In this document: one piece after another, positions 26,274 to 37,438 of the stretch
Numbering within the stretch: position 1 is the first letter of the stretch
How the letters are laid out: the number at the start of each line of letters is the position of its first letter
The notes under the pieces: generated by a model
Told to the model about the DNA's origin: nothing
Database searches by the model: none
What the model saw: the letters and a program-made list of their open reading frames with translations, nothing else
Made by a program: the position numbers and the translations under genes
DNA from: Actinomadura rubteroloni
GTDB lineage: Bacteria > Actinomycetota > Actinomycetes > Streptosporangiales > Streptosporangiaceae
Length of the DNA: 64,000 nt
Direction: 5' to 3'
NCBI RefSeq assembly: GCF_002911665.1
Contig: NZ_MTBP01000002.1
Coordinates: 434,001-498,000, forward strand

Positions 26274-28399
26274 GAATCCGCCGCGTCCCGGCCGGCGGGC
26301 TCGTCGCCGCGCTGGCCGGGGGCGCGCTGGCGTTCGGTGCCGTCCCGTCGGCTGCGCGCACGGACACGCGCTGCGGGAACGTCGCCGAGCGCCCGTGGTG
26401 CGACCGGTCGCTGGCGCCCGACCGGCGGGCCGGGCTCGTCCTCGCGAAGATGACCGACGACGAGAAGATCGCGCTGTTGTCGTCCGACGACCCGCTGGGC
26501 GGCCCGCTCGGCGGGTTCTGGGACGGCGCGCACGCCGACACCAACGCGGGGATCGCGCGGCTCGGCGTCCCGCCGCTCTACATAGCGGACGGCCCGGCGG
26601 GCGTCCGGCAGGGCAACGCCACCGCGCTGCCCGCCCCGATCGCGCTGGCCGCCGGCTTCGACCCGTCCGGCGCCGCCCGCTACGGCGCGACGGTGGCGTG
26701 GGAGGCGCGGCACCGGGGCAACGACGTGATCTTCGGGCCGACCGTGGACGTCCTGCGCACGCCGCGCGACGGCCGGTCCTTCGAGGGCTTCGGCGAGGAC
26801 CCGTACCTGTCGGCGAGCCTGTCCGCGCCGTGGGTGGAGGGCGCGCAGCGGCAGGGCGTGATGACGTCGGTGAAGCACCTCGCCGTCTACACGCAGGAGA
26901 CCGACCGGCTGTCCCTGGACATGACGGTGGACGAGCGCACGATCCGCGAGATCTACCTGCCCCCGTTCGAGGCGGCCGTCCGCGACGGCGGTGCGGCGAC
27001 CGTCATGTGCGGGTTCGGGAAGGTGAACGGGCGCTGGGCGTGCGAGGACGGCGGCGTCCTCAACGGGATCCTGCGCGGCGAGTGGGGCTTCACCGGGTTC
27101 ACCGCGTCCGACCACACGGCCGTGCAGAGCGAGGTCGGCTCGGCGAACAACGGCCTGGACATGGAGCTGCCGATCGGCGCGAAGTACAACGCGTGGCTGC
27201 TCAAGCGGGCCGTGTCGCAGGGCAAGGTGGAGCAGGCGGCGATCGACGGCCACACCCGCGCGATCCTGCGGACGATGTTCGCGTTCGGCGTCTTCGACCG
27301 CGACGCCCACCCCAACGACCTGGCCCGCGTCGACCGGACGGCGAGCGAGACCGCCGCCCGGGAGATCGAGGAGGCCGGGATCACGCTGCTGCGCAACTCC
27401 GGCGGCGTCCTGCCGCTGCGCGCCGGGGACCCGGTCGCGCTGATCGGCCACGGCGCGCGCGACACGATCAGCGGGGCGGGGTCGGCGCGCGTGCAGCCGT
27501 TCTCGTCCGTCTCGCCGGAGCGGGGCATCACCGCGCGGGCCGGCGCGTCCGTGACCTACGCCGACGGCCGGGACACGCGCGCCGCCGCCGAGGCGGCGCG
27601 AAAGGCGAAGGTCGCGATCGTGTTCGCCACCGACAGCGAGGGCGAGTTCATCGACCGGTCCTGCCTGACGCTGCGCTGCGGCGACGCGTTGCGCGGCGAC
27701 CAGGACGCGCTGATCTCCGCCGTCGCCGCCGCCAACCCGAACACGATCGTCGTGCTGGAGACCGGCGGGCCGGTGCTCATGCCGTGGGCGGACCGGGTCC
27801 GGGGCATCGTCGCGGCCTGGTACCCGGGGCAGCAGGCGGGGACGGCGCTGGCGCGCGTCCTCTACGGCGACGTGGACGCGTCCGGACGCCTCCCGCTGAC
27901 GTTCCCGGTGGACGAGAAGGACGCGCCCGCCGTCCCCGGCACCGGCAAGAAGGCCGTCTTCAGCGAGGGCGTGAACGTCGGGTACCGGCACTACGACGCC
28001 CAGGGCATAACGCCGCGCTACCCGTTCGGGCACGGCCTGTCGTACACCACCTTCCGTTACGGAGACCTGAAGGTGTCACCGAGCGGCGTGCAGGTCACGG
28101 TGACCAACACCGGCGCCCGCGCGGGGACGGCTGTGCCTCAGCTCTACCTCGGGCTGCCGTCGCGGGCGTCCGTCCCGCAGCCGCCGCGCCAGCTCAAGGG
28201 CTACAAGAAGGTGGCGCTGGCGCCGGGGCGGAGCGCGACCGTCACGTTCCCGCTGAACGACCGGTCGCTGGCGTACTGGGACACCGGCGCGGACGCGTGG
28301 AAGGTCGCGCCCGGCTGCTACCGGGTCGCGGTCGGCGCGTCGTCCCGGGACCTGCCGCTGACCGGGGCGTTCGGCCGGGGCGGCGCGTCCTGCCGATGA
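26270..28399 (+). CDS. Secreted glycoside hydrolase family 3 protein (beta-glucosidase-like)
   Basis: A 709-residue enzyme. It has a signal peptide (VPAGGLVAALAGGALAFG), a GH3 N-terminal barrel with IADGPAGVRQG and GRSFEGFGEDPYLSA, and the nucleophile Asp in TGFTASDHTAV. The GH3 C-terminal domain follows (LLRNSGGVLPLRAGDPVALIGHGA, WYPGQQAGTALARVLYGD), then a fibronectin-III-like tail (FGHGLSYTTFRYGDLKV). GH3 enzymes remove terminal beta-linked sugars; the actual sugar is unknown. The GTG start overlaps the preceding stop, so the gene is translationally coupled. Confidence 0.9.
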   Translation: MRIRRVPAGGLVAALAGGALAFGAVPSAARTDTRCGNVAERPWCDRSLAPDRRAGLVLAKMTDDEKIALLSSDDPLGGPLGGFWDGAHADTNAGIARLGVPPLYIADGPAGVRQGNATALPAPIALAAGFDPSGAARYGATVAWEARHRGNDVIFGPTVDVLRTPRDGRSFEGFGEDPYLSASLSAPWVEGAQRQGVMTSVKHLAVYTQETDRLSLDMTVDERTIREIYLPPFEAAVRDGGAATVMCGFGKVNGRWACEDGGVLNGILRGEWGFTGFTASDHTAVQSEVGSANNGLDMELPIGAKYNAWLLKRAVSQGKVEQAAIDGHTRAILRTMFAFGVFDRDAHPNDLARVDRTASETAAREIEEAGITLLRNSGGVLPLRAGDPVALIGHGARDTISGAGSARVQPFSSVSPERGITARAGASVTYADGRDTRAAAEAARKAKVAIVFATDSEGEFIDRSCLTLRCGDALRGDQDALISAVAAANPNTIVVLETGGPVLMPWADRVRGIVAAWYPGQQAGTALARVLYGDVDASGRLPLTFPVDEKDAPAVPGTGKKAVFSEGVNVGYRHYDAQGITPRYPFGHGLSYTTFRYGDLKVSPSGVQVTVTNTGARAGTAVPQLYLGLPSRASVPQPPRQLKGYKKVALAPGRSATVTFPLNDRSLAYWDTGADAWKVAPGCYRVAVGASSRDLPLTGAFGRGGASCR

Positions 28400-28482
28400 T
28401 CATCGGGGTTCGGCTGCCGGGGCGCGGCCGGGCACGGTACAAATAAGCCCGATCTCCCGTCCCCCCGCAGCCGGAGTGTCCT

Positions 28483-29406
28483 GTGCCGCACGATTCCTCC
28501 CGGCGGTCGGCCCCCCGCCGCCTGCACGCGGTGCCGCGCCCCGAGCGCGGGCCGCGCGAGCGGGGCGTTCCGCTCGGCCCGGACGACCCGCGCCGCATCG
28601 GGCGCTACCGCCTGTCGGGACGGCTGGACGACCAGACGTTCCTCGGCCGCTCCCCCGAGGGCGCCGCGGTCGCCGTCCGGCGGCTGCGGGGCGAGGGACG
28701 CGCGGCCGGACGGGCGCGCAACCGGGCCGCCGCGTTCCAGGACGTCACCGGACGCCACGTCGCGCACGTCCTGCACGCCGGCGTCAGCGAGGGCCGCGCG
28801 TTCGTCGTGACGGAGTTCGTGGACGGCCCGTCGCTCGCGGCGTCCGTCGCCGCCGGTGGGCCGCTGGCCGGGGCGGCGCTGCGCGACCTCGCGCTGCGCA
28901 CGGCGGCGGGCCTGGCGTCGGTGCACCGGGCGGGGCTCGTCCACGGCGGGTGCGGGCCGCGCGCGGTGCTGCTCGGCCCGGACGGGACCAGGCTCGCGGG
29001 CCTCGGCGTCCCGCCGCCCGGCGACCCCGCCTACCTGGCGCCCGAGCAGATCGAGGACGAGCCGGTCGGCGCCCCCGCCGACGTGTTCGCCTGGGCCGCG
29101 ACGCTCGTGTTCGCCGCGACCGGACGGCCGCCGTTCGGCACCGGGCCGGGCGCCGCGCGCCGCATCGCCGCCCGCCGCCCCGACCTCGGGACCCTGGACG
29201 GCCCGCTGCGCGACCTGGCGCTGCGCTGCCTGGACAAGAACCCGGCGGCGCGGCCGAGCGCGGCGGCGCTGGCACGGGCGCTGCGCGACGACCGGGCGCC
29301 CGAGCCGAGGCCGCGCCCGACCCGCATCCCCCGCTACCGGTGGCGGATGATGGTGGCGCTCGCGACGGTCGTCGCGCTCGGGTTCGTGATCGGGATCCTG
29401 GTCTGA
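28483..29406 (+). CDS. Membrane-anchored serine/threonine pseudokinase
   Basis: A 307-residue protein with a protein-kinase-like fold from about residue 40: IGRYRLSGRLDDQTFLGRSPEGAAVAVRRL, then AGLASVHRAGLVHGGCGPRAVLLG, LAPEQIEDEPVGAPADVFAWAATL, and LRCLDKNPAARPSAAAL. The catalytic HRD becomes H-G-G and the DFG motif is lost (LAGLGVPPPG), so catalysis is unlikely. A C-terminal membrane segment (VALATVVALGFVIGILV) anchors it. The GTG start has GGAG upstream. It is probably a scaffold or sensor; the partner is unknown. Confidence 0.8.
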   Translation: MPHDSSRRSAPRRLHAVPRPERGPRERGVPLGPDDPRRIGRYRLSGRLDDQTFLGRSPEGAAVAVRRLRGEGRAAGRARNRAAAFQDVTGRHVAHVLHAGVSEGRAFVVTEFVDGPSLAASVAAGGPLAGAALRDLALRTAAGLASVHRAGLVHGGCGPRAVLLGPDGTRLAGLGVPPPGDPAYLAPEQIEDEPVGAPADVFAWAATLVFAATGRPPFGTGPGAARRIAARRPDLGTLDGPLRDLALRCLDKNPAARPSAAALARALRDDRAPEPRPRPTRIPRYRWRMMVALATVVALGFVIGILV

Positions 29407-29416
29407 CCCGTCCGGC

Positions 29417-29605
29417 CTACCAGTGCGGGGGCCGGTCCGCGAGCAGCCGGTCGTCGTCGGAGGCGTCGCCGCGCCATTCGCCCCAGCCGACGTCGGTCTC
29501 GTCGGACGTGACGTCGGGAAGGATCACGAGTTCGTCGTCCTGCTCGACGGTGCGGTCGTCGTCGGGGACCTCGGGTCCACTGCTCATGGCTCCATTGTCG
29601 GTCAT
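29417..29605 (-). CDS. Small acidic conserved actinobacterial protein
   Basis: A 62-residue, strongly acidic protein ending DETDVGWGEWRGDASDDDRLLADRPPHW. The DVGWGE and R-PPHW pieces recur at the C terminus of short actinobacterial hypothetical proteins. An internal ATG would give 56 residues (from 29587); neither start has a good ribosome site. Its end is 10 bases from that of the pseudokinase gene on the other strand. Confidence 0.55.
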   Translation of the reverse strand: MTDNGAMSSGPEVPDDDRTVEQDDELVILPDVTSDETDVGWGEWRGDASDDDRLLADRPPHW

Positions 29606-29671
29606 CGCGGAGCGCGGCGTGCGCGGGTGGGGCAGATGTTCACGCGGCCTTCGTCACGTCGGCACTTGTGA

Positions 29672-30343
29672 TCACGCCGGAGGCAGTGCGGCGGCCAGCT
29701 CCGCCGCGGCCTTGCCGGGGTCGGCGGCCTCGGTGAGCGCGCGGACGACCACGATCCGCCGCGCCCCCGCCGCCAGCACCGCGCCGAGCCGGTCGCCGTC
29801 GATGCCGCCGATCGCGAACCACGGGCGGGCCGGGTTCCGGGCCGCCGCGTGCTCGACCAGCCCGAGGCCGGGCGCGGCGCGGCCGGGCTTGGTGGGCGTG
29901 GGCCAGACGGGGCCGGTGCAGAAGTAGTCGACGCCGGTTTCGGCGGCCGCCGCGTCGGCCTCGGCGGGCGCGTGCGTGGAGCGCCCGACCAGGATGTCGG
30001 CGCCGACGATCGCGCGGGCGGCGGCGACGGGCAGGTCGTCCTGGCCGAGGTGCAGGACGTCCGCGCCGACGGCGTGGGCGATATCGGCGCGGTCGTTGAC
30101 GGCCAGCAGCGCGCCGTGCCGGTCGCACGCCGCCCGGAAGACCTCCAGGTGGGCGATCTCCCGCCGCGCCTCCAGGCCCTTCTGCCGAAGCTGCACGACG
30201 TCCACGCCGCCCGCGAGGACGGCGTCCAGGAACGCGGGCAGGTCGCCCCGGCCCTCCCGGGCGTCGGTGCAGAGGTAGAGGCGGGCGCGGTCGAGCCGGG
30301 CCCGCAGCGCGACGGCGCGCTCGGAGGGCAGGTGCCTGGACAC
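29672..30343 (-). CDS. thiE: Thiamine-phosphate synthase
   Basis: Joins the pyrimidine and thiazole halves of thiamine. The 223-residue TIM barrel has [73 protein letters not shown] and [12 protein letters not shown], all ThiE landmarks. GTG at 30343 is used; an ATG at 30397 adds a low-complexity 18 residues but has its ribosome site directly against it. The rest of the thiamine set (thiO, thiS, thiG) lies 2 kb to the right on the other strand. Confidence 0.92.
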   Translation of the reverse strand: MSRHLPSERAVALRARLDRARLYLCTDAREGRGDLPAFLDAVLAGGVDVVQLRQKGLEARREIAHLEVFRAACDRHGALLAVNDRADIAHAVGADVLHLGQDDLPVAAARAIVGADILVGRSTHAPAEADAAAAETGVDYFCTGPVWPTPTKPGRAAPGLGLVEHAAARNPARPWFAIGGIDGDRLGAVLAAGARRIVVVRALTEAADPGKAAAELAAALPPA

Positions 30344-30421
30344 GGGAGCGGGGGTTTCCTTTCCTGCGGACGGCGCGGGCCGGCCGGCCCGCGCCATCCT
30401 CTCAGGCTCGGCGCGCCCCGC

Positions 30422-30805
30422 TCAGAAGGCCATGGCCTGGGCGCGGCGGCGGACCTCCGTCCCGCGGTTCTCGGCGAGCGCCTGGACGGGCGTGCCGGGG
30501 AGCGTGTCGTCGGCGGTGAACAGCCAGCGCAGCGTCTCCTCGTCGTCGAACCCCGCGTCGGCCAGCAGCGTGAGCGTGCCGGAGAGGCCCTTGACGACCT
30601 GGCCGTCGCGGAGGAAGGCGGCGGGCACCACGGGCCCGCCGTCCCGCCGGACGGCGAGGAGCTTGCGCTCGCTGAGGAGCTGGCGGACGCGGTTCGGCCG
30701 GATGCCGAGGCTCTCGGCGGTCTGTTGGAGGGAGAGCCACTCTCCGACCAGGGCGTCGGTGCGGGGGTCGATGACCTTGTCAACGGTAGCGTGCGTCTGC
30801 GTCAC
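30422..30805 (-). CDS. Rv2175c-like DNA-binding protein
   Basis: A 127-residue winged-helix protein resembling mycobacterial Rv2175c, a substrate of the kinase PknL. Features are a short Thr-rich N terminus (TQTHATVDK), the HTH (GEWLSLQQTAESLGIRPNRVRQLLSERKL), and the C-terminal FLRDGQVVKGLSGTLTLLADAGFDDEETLRWLFT. In mycobacteria the Thr near the start is the phosphorylated residue. Here a PASTA kinase gene lies 3.6 kb away (34406), so the kinase-substrate link may be kept. Confidence 0.85.
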   Translation of the reverse strand: MTQTHATVDKVIDPRTDALVGEWLSLQQTAESLGIRPNRVRQLLSERKLLAVRRDGGPVVPAAFLRDGQVVKGLSGTLTLLADAGFDDEETLRWLFTADDTLPGTPVQALAENRGTEVRRRAQAMAF

Positions 30806-30846
30806 GCCCCCTTGCTACCACGTCCGAAGAGCGCTCAAACCCGGCG

Positions 30847-32058
30847 TCACGACGGTCGGACCCGGACGGCCTGCCGGAGCGGAATGTCCGGATCGGCGGC
30901 GATGACCGGGTCCACGGGCGTCCCGGCGGCCATGAGGCGCCGCGCCTGCACGAGATCGCGCGGCCGGTCGACCGCGAGGACGGCGTCGACCCGGTCCCCG
31001 GTGAGCCAGACCGTCGACCAGGACGGGCCCGCCGGGTCGCCCCGGTCGATCCGGCGCTCGGCGTCCTCGTGCCGTCCGAGGTACTGGACCATGTGCCCGA
31101 ACTGCTCGGACCAGAAGTACGGGATCGCGTCGTAGACCGCGTCCGCGCCGAGCAGGGTCGCGGCGGCGACCTCGGGGGCGTTGAGCGCGGCGTCCCAGTG
31201 CTCGGCGAGCACGCGGCGGCCGTGGCGGTTGGACCACCAGGCCGCGCAGTCCCCGACGGCCACGATGTCGGGCCGGGGCACGCCGCCGATCGAGGCGCGC
31301 AGGGACGGGTCGGCGAGGACGCCGAGTTCGACGTCGAGTCCGGATCCGTCGAGCCAGCCGACCTCGGGCCGGACGCCGATCCCGGTGACCACGGCGTCGG
31401 CGGCGAGACGCTCCCCGCCGGCGAGCAGCAGGCCGTCGTCCTCGACGGACGCGACGCGCACACCCGTCCGCAGCTCCACGCCCGCCGCCGCGTACCAGGG
31501 GGCGGTGCGGGCGCCGAGGTCCGCGCCGAGCGCCTGGACGAGCGGCGCCTCCCCCGCCTCGGCCACCGTCACCCGGCAGCCCTTCTTCGCGGCGGCCGTC
31601 GCGACCTCCGCGCCGATCCAGCCCGCTCCGACGATCACGATCCGCGCGCCGGGGCGGAGGTGGCCGCGCAGCTCGTGGGCGTCCTCATGGGTGCGCAGGA
31701 CGTGCTGGCGGCCGGGTCCGGGCAGCAGGACGGGCACCGCGCCGGTCGCGATCACGAGCCCGTCGAACGGGAGGTCCCCGGCCGTCGTCGCGAGGGTGCC
31801 GCCGCGTCCGGGGGCGGGACGCAGGCCGGTGGCGCGTTCGCCGAGCAGCAGGTCGCAGCGCAGCGCGTCCCAGTCGGCCGTCAGCTCGCTGGTGTCGGCG
31901 TCCCCGGCGAGGACGGCCTTGGACAGCGGCGGCCGGTCGTAGGGACGCCGCGCCTCGGCCCCGACGAGCGTCAGCGCGCCCGCGAATCCCCGGGCGCGCA
32001 GGGCCTCCGCCGCGCGCGTCCCGGCCAGCCCGCCGCCCACGATGATCACTCGGTCCAT
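30847..32058 (-). CDS. FAD-dependent ferredoxin-reductase-like oxidoreductase
   Basis: A 403-residue class I pyridine nucleotide-disulfide-fold protein. It has an FAD site at the N terminus (RVIIVGGGLAGTRAAEALR), PYDRPPLSKAVLAG typical of putidaredoxin or rubredoxin reductases, a second dinucleotide fold (IVIVGAGWIGAEVATAA), DIVAVGDCAAW, and a C-terminal reductase domain (PYFWSEQFGHMVQYLG). There is no redox Cys pair. It would pass electrons from NAD(P)H to a ferredoxin, but no ferredoxin or P450 gene is adjacent. It is divergent from thiO. Confidence 0.85.
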   Translation of the reverse strand: MDRVIIVGGGLAGTRAAEALRARGFAGALTLVGAEARRPYDRPPLSKAVLAGDADTSELTADWDALRCDLLLGERATGLRPAPGRGGTLATTAGDLPFDGLVIATGAVPVLLPGPGRQHVLRTHEDAHELRGHLRPGARIVIVGAGWIGAEVATAAAKKGCRVTVAEAGEAPLVQALGADLGARTAPWYAAAGVELRTGVRVASVEDDGLLLAGGERLAADAVVTGIGVRPEVGWLDGSGLDVELGVLADPSLRASIGGVPRPDIVAVGDCAAWWSNRHGRRVLAEHWDAALNAPEVAAATLLGADAVYDAIPYFWSEQFGHMVQYLGRHEDAERRIDRGDPAGPSWSTVWLTGDRVDAVLAVDRPRDLVQARRLMAAGTPVDPVIAADPDIPLRQAVRVRPS

Positions 32059-32124
32059 GCCCGGCACCCTAACCGCGCCGGTCCCGGCGGCCCGCACCCC
32101 GCCGTACAGTAAAACTGGACAAAG

Positions 32125-32230
32125 CACGGGAGTCCGGCACGACCGGGCTGAGAGGGCGGCTGGGACGCGCTGCGGGCGCGGGGCCGCCGACCGTCGGGAC
32201 CTGATCCGGATCATGCCGGCGAAGGGAGCG
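32125..32230 (+). ncRNA. TPP riboswitch (THI element)
   Basis: The conserved pieces are present in order: CGGGAGTCC, GGGCTGAGAGGGCGGC, the paired GCCGCC, then GGGACCTGATCCGGATCATGCC and GCGAAGGGAG. It ends four bases before the thiO ATG, so the final purine stretch is probably the ribosome site hidden upon TPP binding. It controls thiO-thiS-thiG. Confidence 0.93.
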
Positions 32231-32233
32231 CGC

Positions 32234-34328
<2,095 letters not shown>

Positions 34329-34405
34329 GTCGTACGCGGCGGCCCGCGCGGACTCATCCTCTGGGGTGATGAGAGGTTTTCGGGATCCCGCATAAACTCG
34401 ATCCG

Positions 34406-36319
34406 ATGGACACCTCGACCGCGGACCCCCTCGTCGGGACGGTGCTCGACGGGCGGTACCGCATCGAGTCGCGGATCGCCCGCGGCGGCATGGCGACCGT
34501 CTACGTCGCGCGCGACCTCCGGCTCGACCGGACGGTCGCGATCAAGGTCATGCACGCGCACCTGGCCGCCGACGAGGAGTTCGTCCGCCGCTTCATCGGC
34601 GAGGCCAAGGCCGCCGCCGCGCTGTCGCACCCGAACGTCGTCGCCGTCTACGACCAGCGGACCGACGGCGAGCACGTCTTCCTCGTCATGGAACTCGTCC
34701 ACGGCCGCACCCTGCGCGACCTGCTCACCGAGCGGACGCGGCTCGGGCCGCGCGCGGCGCTGGAGATCATGCAGCCGGTGCTGGCCGCGCTCGGCGCCGC
34801 GCACCGGGCCGGGCTCGTCCACCGGGACGTCAAGCCGGAGAACGTCCTGATCGCCGCCGACGGGCAGGTCAAGGTCGCCGACTTCGGGCTGGCCCGCGCC
34901 GAGACGGCCGGCCGGATGACCCGCACCGGGCTGATCATCGGGACGGTCGGGTACCTCGCGCCCGAGCAGGTCCTGACCGGGCACGCCGACGTCCGCAGCG
35001 ACGTGTACGCGGCGGGCGTCCTGCTGTTCGAGCTGCTCACCGGGCGGCTCCCCTACGAGGGCGACACGCCGCTCGCGGTCGCCTACCAGCACGCGAACGG
35101 GACCGTCCCGGCGCCGTCGGAGCTCGTCCCCGGGCTGCCCGCGCCGGTCGACGCGCTCGTCGCCCGCGCCACCGCCCGCGACGCCGCCGACCGCCCGCAG
35201 GACGCCAACGCCTTCCTCGCGACCGTCGCCGAGGTCCACGGCGGGCTCGCGCCCGACTTCGACGCGCGGCTGGCGGCGTCCGAGCCCGGCGCGACGGCCG
35301 TCCTGCAGACTCCCGCGCCGCCTCCTGGCGACGGGCGCACCGCCGTCCTGGACCCGGCCGACGGCGCCCCGGCCGGCCCCCCGCCGCGCGGCGGGGCGTT
35401 CGGCGGGTCCGGCCGCCGCTGGGCGATCGTCGCGGTGGCCGCCGTCGCCGCGATCGTGCTCGGCTGGGCCGTCTGGTACCAGTTCTCGGGGCAGTACGAC
35501 CACGTCCCCGAAGAGATCATCGGGATGAAGCCGGCCGCCGCGACCAAGGAGCTGCGCGGCCACGGCCTCGCGGTGCGGCAGGGCGACACCGTCTACAGCG
35601 ACCGCGTGGACAGGGGCGAGGTCGCCGCGACCGACCCCGCGCCCGGCGCCCGCGTGTCCCAGGGCATGACGATCACCCTGCACGTCTCCAAGGGCCACGT
35701 GCCGCGCGAGGTCCCCGACGTCAAGGGCCGCACCGAGTCCGACGCCCGCGACCTGCTGGAGAGCAAGGGCTTCCGCGTCGGCGGGGTCAGCTCATTGCCG
35801 TCGGAGACGATCGCGAAGGGCCGCGCGATCCGCACCAGGCCGACCGCCGGGACGAAGGTCTCCACCGACCAGCCGGTCGCGCTCGTCATGAGCAGCGGGA
35901 TGACCGTGCCCGACCTCACCGGCTGGTCCACCGGCGACGCGAAGAACGCGCTGACGGCGATGGGCCTGGACGTGAAGACGCAGGACCGCAAGCAGGACGG
36001 CAAGCCCGGCGGGACCGTCGTCGGCCAGGACCCGGCGCCCGGCTCGGGCGTCTCGCGCGGCGACCGGGTCACCCTGTACGTGACGCCGCGCGACTGCCTG
36101 ATCGGCAACTGGTTCTGCAACGACGGGAAGGGGGACGAGGGCAACAAGGTCCCCGTCCCGTCGGTGATCGGCAAGTCGTTCGACGACGCCCGCCGCGCCA
36201 TCGAGAGCTCCGGCTTCCGGATGCGCATCGGCACCCGCGTCGGCGACCGCGTCATCGGCCAGACGCCGATCCCCGACTCCCGGGCCGCGCGCGGCGGTGT
36301 GATCACCGTCTACGGCTGA
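34406..36319 (+). CDS. PASTA-domain serine/threonine protein kinase
   Basis: A 637-residue receptor kinase. The kinase domain (about residues 15-275) has the Gly loop RIARGGMATVYVA, catalytic Lys in VAIKVM, HRDVKPENVLI, DFGLAR and APEQVLTGHADVRSDVYAAG, so it is active by motif. A Pro/Gly-rich linker, one membrane helix (WAIVAVAAVAAIVLGWAVWY, near residue 340) and four extracellular PASTA repeats follow. The last repeat is preceded by a Cys pair (RDCLIGNWFCND). PASTA repeats sense peptidoglycan fragments. It is a PknL-like kinase by its nearby Rv2175c-like gene. A TAAACT -10 seven bases before the ATG suggests a leaderless transcript. Confidence 0.92.
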   Translation: MDTSTADPLVGTVLDGRYRIESRIARGGMATVYVARDLRLDRTVAIKVMHAHLAADEEFVRRFIGEAKAAAALSHPNVVAVYDQRTDGEHVFLVMELVHGRTLRDLLTERTRLGPRAALEIMQPVLAALGAAHRAGLVHRDVKPENVLIAADGQVKVADFGLARAETAGRMTRTGLIIGTVGYLAPEQVLTGHADVRSDVYAAGVLLFELLTGRLPYEGDTPLAVAYQHANGTVPAPSELVPGLPAPVDALVARATARDAADRPQDANAFLATVAEVHGGLAPDFDARLAASEPGATAVLQTPAPPPGDGRTAVLDPADGAPAGPPPRGGAFGGSGRRWAIVAVAAVAAIVLGWAVWYQFSGQYDHVPEEIIGMKPAAATKELRGHGLAVRQGDTVYSDRVDRGEVAATDPAPGARVSQGMTITLHVSKGHVPREVPDVKGRTESDARDLLESKGFRVGGVSSLPSETIAKGRAIRTRPTAGTKVSTDQPVALVMSSGMTVPDLTGWSTGDAKNALTAMGLDVKTQDRKQDGKPGGTVVGQDPAPGSGVSRGDRVTLYVTPRDCLIGNWFCNDGKGDEGNKVPVPSVIGKSFDDARRAIESSGFRMRIGTRVGDRVIGQTPIPDSRAARGGVITVYG

Positions 36320-36348
36320 CCAGGTGAGCGGCTAAGCTCGCCGACGCT

Positions 36349-37197
36349 ATGACCTCTCCTTTCAGCCCCATCGGGGGGCATGTTCCGGTGGCGGGCGGGC
36401 TCGCGTCCGGCGGGCTGAAGTACGCCGCCGAGATCGGCGCGGAGGCCGTCCAGGTGTTCGTGGCGAACCCGCGCGGGTGGGCGCTGCCGGCCGGGAAGCC
36501 CGCCGAGGACGCCCGGCTGCGGGAGGAGGGCCTGCCGGTCTTCGTCCACGCGCCCTATCTGGTGAACTTCGGGTCGCCGAGCGCCGAGACGCTCGCCAAG
36601 TCCATCGCGACCGTCCGGCACTCGCTGGAGCGGGGCCGGGCGATCGGGGCGCGCGGCGTCGTCGTCCACACCGGCTCGGCGGTCAGCCAGAGCTACGAGG
36701 CCGCGATGGACCAGGTCCGCGCGCACGTGCTGCCGCTGCTGGACGAGATCCCGGGCGACGGCCCGGACCTGCTGCTGGAGCCGATGGCCGGGCAGGGCGC
36801 GATGCTGTGCGCCCGTGTCGAGGACCTCGGCCCGTTCTTCGAGCGGCTGGACCGGCATCCGAGGCTCGGCGTGTGCCTGGACACCTGCCACGCCTTCGCG
36901 GCGGGCCACGACCTGGCCGCGCCGGGCGGCGTCGCGGCGACCCTGGACGCGCTCGTCGCGACGGTCGGGACGGGACGGCTCAAGCTCGTCCACGCCAACG
37001 ACTCCAAGGACGCCTGCGGTTCGGCCAAGGACCGGCACGAGAACATCGGCGCCGGTCAGATCGGCGCGGAGCCGTTCGGCGAGCTGCTGCGGCACCCGGA
37101 GGCCGCGGGCGTGCCGTTCGTCATCGAGACGCCGGGCCGCGGGGCCGAGCCGCACCGCGCCGACATCGACGTCCTCAAGCGCCTGCGCGACGCCTGA
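36349..37197 (+). CDS. nfo: Endonuclease IV (AP endonuclease family 2)
   Basis: Cleaves DNA at abasic sites in base-excision repair. The 282-residue TIM barrel has GLKYAAEIGAEAVQVFVANPRGW, the metal ligands in FVHAPYLVNFGS, VVVHTGSAVSQSYE, LLLEPMAGQG, LGVCLDTCHAFAAGHDL, LVHANDSKDACGSAKDRHENIGAGQIG and FVIETPG. All are standard for the family. It stands alone on the plus strand and is followed by a structured intergenic region with a 6C-type RNA. Confidence 0.93.
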   Translation: MTSPFSPIGGHVPVAGGLASGGLKYAAEIGAEAVQVFVANPRGWALPAGKPAEDARLREEGLPVFVHAPYLVNFGSPSAETLAKSIATVRHSLERGRAIGARGVVVHTGSAVSQSYEAAMDQVRAHVLPLLDEIPGDGPDLLLEPMAGQGAMLCARVEDLGPFFERLDRHPRLGVCLDTCHAFAAGHDLAAPGGVAATLDALVATVGTGRLKLVHANDSKDACGSAKDRHENIGAGQIGAEPFGELLRHPEAAGVPFVIETPGRGAEPHRADIDVLKRLRDA

Positions 37198-37238
37198 CCC
37201 GGGGCGGCCCGACGCGGCGCGGCCGGGCGCAAGAAGAA

Positions 37239-37329
37239 GGCCCAGGCGCCGCTGAACAACCCCCCGACTGTTCAGCGGCGGCCTGGGCCGCGAGGTCACC
37301 GCATCCCACCCCCCCGGTACGGAATGCGG
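37239..37329 (+). ncRNA. 6C-type small RNA
   Basis: Two consecutive hairpins each carry a C-run in the loop, the hallmark of the actinobacterial 6C RNA. The first pairs 37239-37258 with 37269-37289 over about 20 pairs with one bulged G, and its loop holds six C. The second pairs CCGCAT (37299) with ATGCGG (37324), and its loop holds seven C. 6C RNAs base-pair through these C loops to G-rich target messages. The first stem could also act as terminator for nfo. Exact ends and promoter are not resolved. Confidence 0.65.
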
Positions 37330-37367
37330 CGACTGACCCGGCGTGATCGCTCACGGCGCGGATCTCC

Positions 37368-37438
37368 AGTGTTGTCCTGTGTGGGGCGCCGCTGCACCGG
37401 AGTGACCTCCCGTGGCGACTGCCGCCACTGAGAACACT
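37368..37438. other. Compact structured element of unknown type
   Basis: AGTGTT at 37368 pairs with AACACT at 37433 as a closing stem. Inside lie a GTGGCG/CGCCAC hairpin, a GGAG/CTCC hairpin and a GTG..CAC hairpin, giving a multi-branch junction. It lies between the 6C RNA and the end of the symporter gene and could be transcribed from either strand. It is not a tRNA (no T-loop motif). Confidence 0.4.

Noticed and set aside
30398-30421. CTGAGAG-like piece upstream of thiE resembling the THI element
   Set aside because: The later conserved CCTGATCTGG-type segment and the second arm are missing, so it is not a TPP riboswitch.
37368-37438. tRNA gene
   Set aside because: The fold is multi-branched but lacks the seven-base anticodon loop and the T-loop motif.
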